Positions 55,701 to 57,456 of a stretch of DNA of 57,456 bases are shown in pieces. The DNA is from a virus, in the IMG/VR virus record IMGVR_UViG_3300013004_000054, positions 1-57,456 of that record; one strand, written 5' to 3'. The position numbers and the translations under genes are program-made. Every line of letters starts with the position of its first letter. Position 1 is the first letter of the stretch. The notes beneath the pieces were generated by a model that made no database searches, was not told the DNA's origin, and worked only from the letters and a program-made list of their open reading frames with translations.

Positions 55701-57454
55701 TTATTTTCGCCAGCAGCGGTAATCTCTCGCAGATTGCTTGTTACAGGCTGATACCAAAGACGATTTGGATGAGATACCTCACCGGTCTTCTTATCCTTGA
55801 CACTCTTGTTCAACCAATCCTTAAGGTTTGGATCCTTGTATGCATCAAGTGTGATTTTTGCGCCTACAGATTTCATGAAGTTAAGCATGTTGTCTGAGAT
55901 TGTGATCTTCTTGCTTTGGAAAGGTGTTTTTGCGTCAGGAGTTACATCAGAAGTTGAAATTGGATCACTCGGAGAGCTAGTAGGCGCAGTTCCTGTTGGT
56001 GCTTTTAGATTTGCACCAGGTGCTGTGCTTGTTGGCGCAGAAGTGCCAGTCTCAAGAGGCTTAAATGCATCGCGCTGCTCTTTGATCCATGCAGGCCAAT
56101 TATAAAGAACCTTTTGAAGATCGCCTGGTGTCAGAGCTGGAAGAGTTCCAGGGATCTTTGCGTTTGGACGGTCAACTGGAACGCGTGGTTCACCAAGAAT
56201 ACCTGAAACATCGAGTGGTGGAACGTCCGCGGTGTCATAAGTCATAGAAGGCAAGAAGTTTGATGCCTTTTCAGTTGTATTGGCTGGTACATCTACGAGG
56301 TTGCCGCTGTCAAGCAGCACAGAAACACTTTGAGTGTCTGGGTTGATAGCACGAATGTAGCCAATTCCATTTTGAAGGTCTCCACCGATAACTACACGTG
56401 AACCTTGTGCCGCAAACTTTCCGTTTGCATCACGTACTTGCCGCGCCGCGTTCTTTGAACGCTCTTCAGGAGTGTATTGCCCATCAGCAGCGGGTGCGCC
56501 AGTTTCTCCAGCACCAGTTCCGCCACCGGATGTTTCACCAGCAGCAGTAATAGCATAGTCAACTGCCTGCCAGTCAATCTCGCCGACAGCTTCATTAAAC
56601 ATTTGAGCTTCTACCGCATCAATTTCATTGATGTGAATTGGCGCAAGTGGTTTCTGCTGCATTATCGCTGAGATAACTATTGCAGACTCAGGGTCGATTG
56701 TTATGTGTTCCTTTTGGATCATGTCATAAGGGCCATCAAGTGACTTATCGTATGTGTAGATATCGTTCTCGATGTTACCGAGATCGTCCCAACCTGATCC
56801 GTCCCACACGTAGACGTTTCCATTCATGTCAATCTTGTATAGACGGTCAATTCCTGAGCCGTCAAGACGCACGCGTGCGACAAACTCTGGTCCCTTCACT
56901 GACTCTAGCTCATAGGCTTCTTTGAAAGCATCAACGTCTGATCCATAGCCATTTTCAGTGCGATAGTCATTAAAATCTGGTTCATAGCTAGGAGATGCGT
57001 ATCCGTCTGATGTTAAACCTTTTTTATTTTCGCGTTCTACGATTGCTTGCGCCCAGCGCCATCCCGAGTCTCCGCCCCAGAGAGCCCACGCAATGCGCCC
57101 GCGAGAAGGAAAGCCCTTCTCACCCGGTTCCCACCCCTCCGCCTTCTTGTCAATCTCATGACGAGGAAAATACTTAGCAATATGACGAACTTTTTGAAGT
57201 CCAATTTGACCACCCTTAGCAAGCGTGTATGCAGTGTTGAGACCTACAGGTGTTCCACCGCGGTCGTGTTCTTTGCGCCATTCAAGCGCTTTCTTTGCCT
57301 CGGCCTGCACACCCTTTGGGATCGTGTATAGACGACCAGCAGAAGCAACAATTTTAATGTCAAGGCTAGTTAGAGCACCAGCAGCAAGATCAGTGATAGA
57401 TGATGAAAATACCTCATTGGTAGTCTCCCATCTGCGAGAACTAATAAGGTGATC
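52721..57454 (-). CDS. Giant capsid maturation protease fusion (5' partial), at least 1577 aa
   Basis: The frame is open to the right edge, so the start is outside; the in-frame GTG at 57310 is internal to conserved sequence. In order: a conserved N-terminal part (IPKGVQAEAKKALEWRKEHD, GRIAWALWGGDSGWRWA), a fibre-like module (NGNVYVWDGSGWDDLGNI), long linkers, a domain with WTRCVRYLSKYM, and an S78-type protease at about 54940-54600. The protease shows IPEGLESGDGRKFEKGAI, catalytic His in DGHMGSVVVG and Ser in RGVSADMD. Downstream is a conserved region with FGHIAAWHIDHIGMAFG, then a DUF6582-like segment with ALPDGSYPI and RRHIMKRARQL. It should cleave capsid scaffold during head maturation. 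Its size is several times that of a simple protease. Confidence 0.8.
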   Translation of the reverse strand, partial: DHLISSRRWETTNEVFSSSITDLAAGALTSLDIKIVASAGRLYTIPKGVQAEAKKALEWRKEHDRGGTPVGLNTAYTLAKGGQIGLQKVRHIAKYFPRHEIDKKAEGWEPGEKGFPSRGRIAWALWGGDSGWRWAQAIVERENKKGLTSDGYASPSYEPDFNDYRTENGYGSDVDAFKEAYELESVKGPEFVARVRLDGSGIDRLYKIDMNGNVYVWDGSGWDDLGNIENDIYTYDKSLDGPYDMIQKEHITIDPESAIVISAIMQQKPLAPIHINEIDAVEAQMFNEAVGEIDWQAVDYAITAAGETSGGGTGAGETGAPAADGQYTPEERSKNAARQVRDANGKFAAQGSRVVIGGDLQNGIGYIRAINPDTQSVSVLLDSGNLVDVPANTTEKASNFLPSMTYDTADVPPLDVSGILGEPRVPVDRPNAKIPGTLPALTPGDLQKVLYNWPAWIKEQRDAFKPLETGTSAPTSTAPGANLKAPTGTAPTSSPSDPISTSDVTPDAKTPFQSKKITISDNMLNFMKSVGAKITLDAYKDPNLKDWLNKSVKDKKTGEVSHPNRLWYQPVTSNLREITAAGENNEKDVELTPDTSDVTPLFVALVSPDDPRAVLELVAIVPASTKRTSAVTFKRSNKNWVKDEGILADLNSATPPPVVPLDGETYYNVLEQVDGGLVEQDNATPRTEAPKVASAGVNHLLMVLWGPNEDMMNYALVAAGGADRNRGNAERLRRYWTIGKGGMKIRWGTGGDWTRCVRYLSKYMGPRSKGYCALRHHEMTGMWTGDKRHAQLYGRKGRNVFSTEVVNSMEKVLEIASLHARSNDARVRMQLTASGEWVETGAKFTIPLVIPEGLESGDGRKFEKGAIELRELPLPLMWQIKTADGHMGSVVVGRIDHMERTDEGIGNATGVFDSGEFGKEAERLVREGFIRGVSADMDKFEAQEESAETENGAEDKVTNGKLNITQARVMGVTIVPKPAFQECRIFLVEENNEQEDNVIPDGVYVEEVDPVEAAALVACGFVAGAIPVVPPNEWFENPKLEKATPLTITDEGHVFGHIAAWHIDHIGMAFGTRAPRSKSKYAYFHTGVVRTDAGADVPVGQLTLAGGHAPLEASAVDAARHYDDTASAIADVHAGEDAHGIWVAGALRPGTTPEQIRALRASAPSGDWRPIKGSLELVAVCQVNVPGFPIARARVASGQVMALVAAGAQTLARMKGDPVAELAARVAKLEQLELAELSAKADDVRSKFAPIIEARKAELTARMTELSSRVRVTDDFDDSFGYISRETRQKLAKKGLALPDGSYPITNVDSLKDSIQAYGRSKPGKRAAVRRHIMKRARQLDKADLIPENWKAMSSEEIGFSVEGLRSRIPSITASAEAVVEPAEKVRWSDLGKASAAEFGEVTKVQAGKYLPGVTQPRDDKGKFRQVLARIKQDLGDSSLQDVVDKIEETEKLDSAGNYLEAARSAVDLIGIVDRIDSGALNPEALTNVRESARQLGEVIANLPLPFGKDAEKVRFSDLPPALKDLVKDMIVRVEDKIGQEDADVATKGLRDYMAGGDYFNQGQVSSEMSKLLRLLT

Positions 57455-57456
57455 AA

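Overview
The window is part of a double-stranded DNA tailed phage (siphovirus-type) genome that infects an actinobacterium. The phage call rests on a near-complete head and tail module: capsid protease, HK97-type major capsid protein, head-tail connectors, major tail protein, frameshifted tail assembly chaperones, an 1100-residue tape measure, distal tail proteins, an S74-chaperoned fibre, collagen-like fibres, and a phage replication module. The host call rests on a WhiB-type iron-sulphur regulator and an MSMEG_6728-like DNA glycosylase, both typical of Actinobacteria and their phages. Base composition is AT-leaning and TTA leucine codons are used freely, so a low-GC actinobacterium (for example a freshwater acI/Nanopelagicales type) fits better than Streptomyces or Mycobacterium. 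That last step is inference. No integrase, repressor, lysis cassette, tRNA, terminase or portal gene was recognised here. Both edges cut genes, so the window is incomplete.

Layout. (1) 1-13.7 kb, plus strand: adhesion genes. These are three collagen-like fibres (one with a cupredoxin domain), a seven-repeat propeller-like protein, small tail-associated proteins, a 1529-residue fibre with eleven carbohydrate-binding-like repeats, and two tandem paralogues. (2) 13.8-20.2 kb, plus strand: accessory genes. These are a coiled-coil protein, a cysteine-rich barrel fused to a methyltransferase, a DUF401-like membrane protein, a second methyltransferase, a GT2 glycosyltransferase and unknowns. (3) 20.2-36.8 kb, minus strand: regulation, DNA modification, nucleotide metabolism and replication/recombination. 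(4) 37-57.5 kb, minus strand: structural genes in normal head-to-tail order when read from the right edge leftwards. The two strands converge at about 20.21 kb, where the last genes overlap by 17 bp.

How the genes work together. The most interesting set is on the minus strand. A thymidylate-synthase-fold enzyme carries the signature of T4-type dCMP hydroxymethylase, including Asp179. It sits with a dNMP kinase fused to a second domain, a dCMP deaminase, an all-alpha dUTPase/dCTPase and two glycosyltransferase-like proteins. Together these resemble the logic used by T4 to replace cytosine with glycosylated 5-hydroxymethylcytosine. A C5-cytosine methyltransferase lies alongside. Replication and recombination are served by a family A polymerase, an SNF2 helicase, a PD-(D/E)XK nuclease with a probable Fe-S cluster, a Sak4-like ATPase, a DUF669-like ssDNA-binding protein and a RuvC-like resolvase.

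The adhesion and tail proteins share recurring beta modules that cross gene and strand boundaries. One related module even appears inside the giant capsid protease. Other notable points are a dispersed 30-bp repeat, a 14-bp perfect hairpin between two early genes, and a -1 frameshift in the tail chaperone pair.
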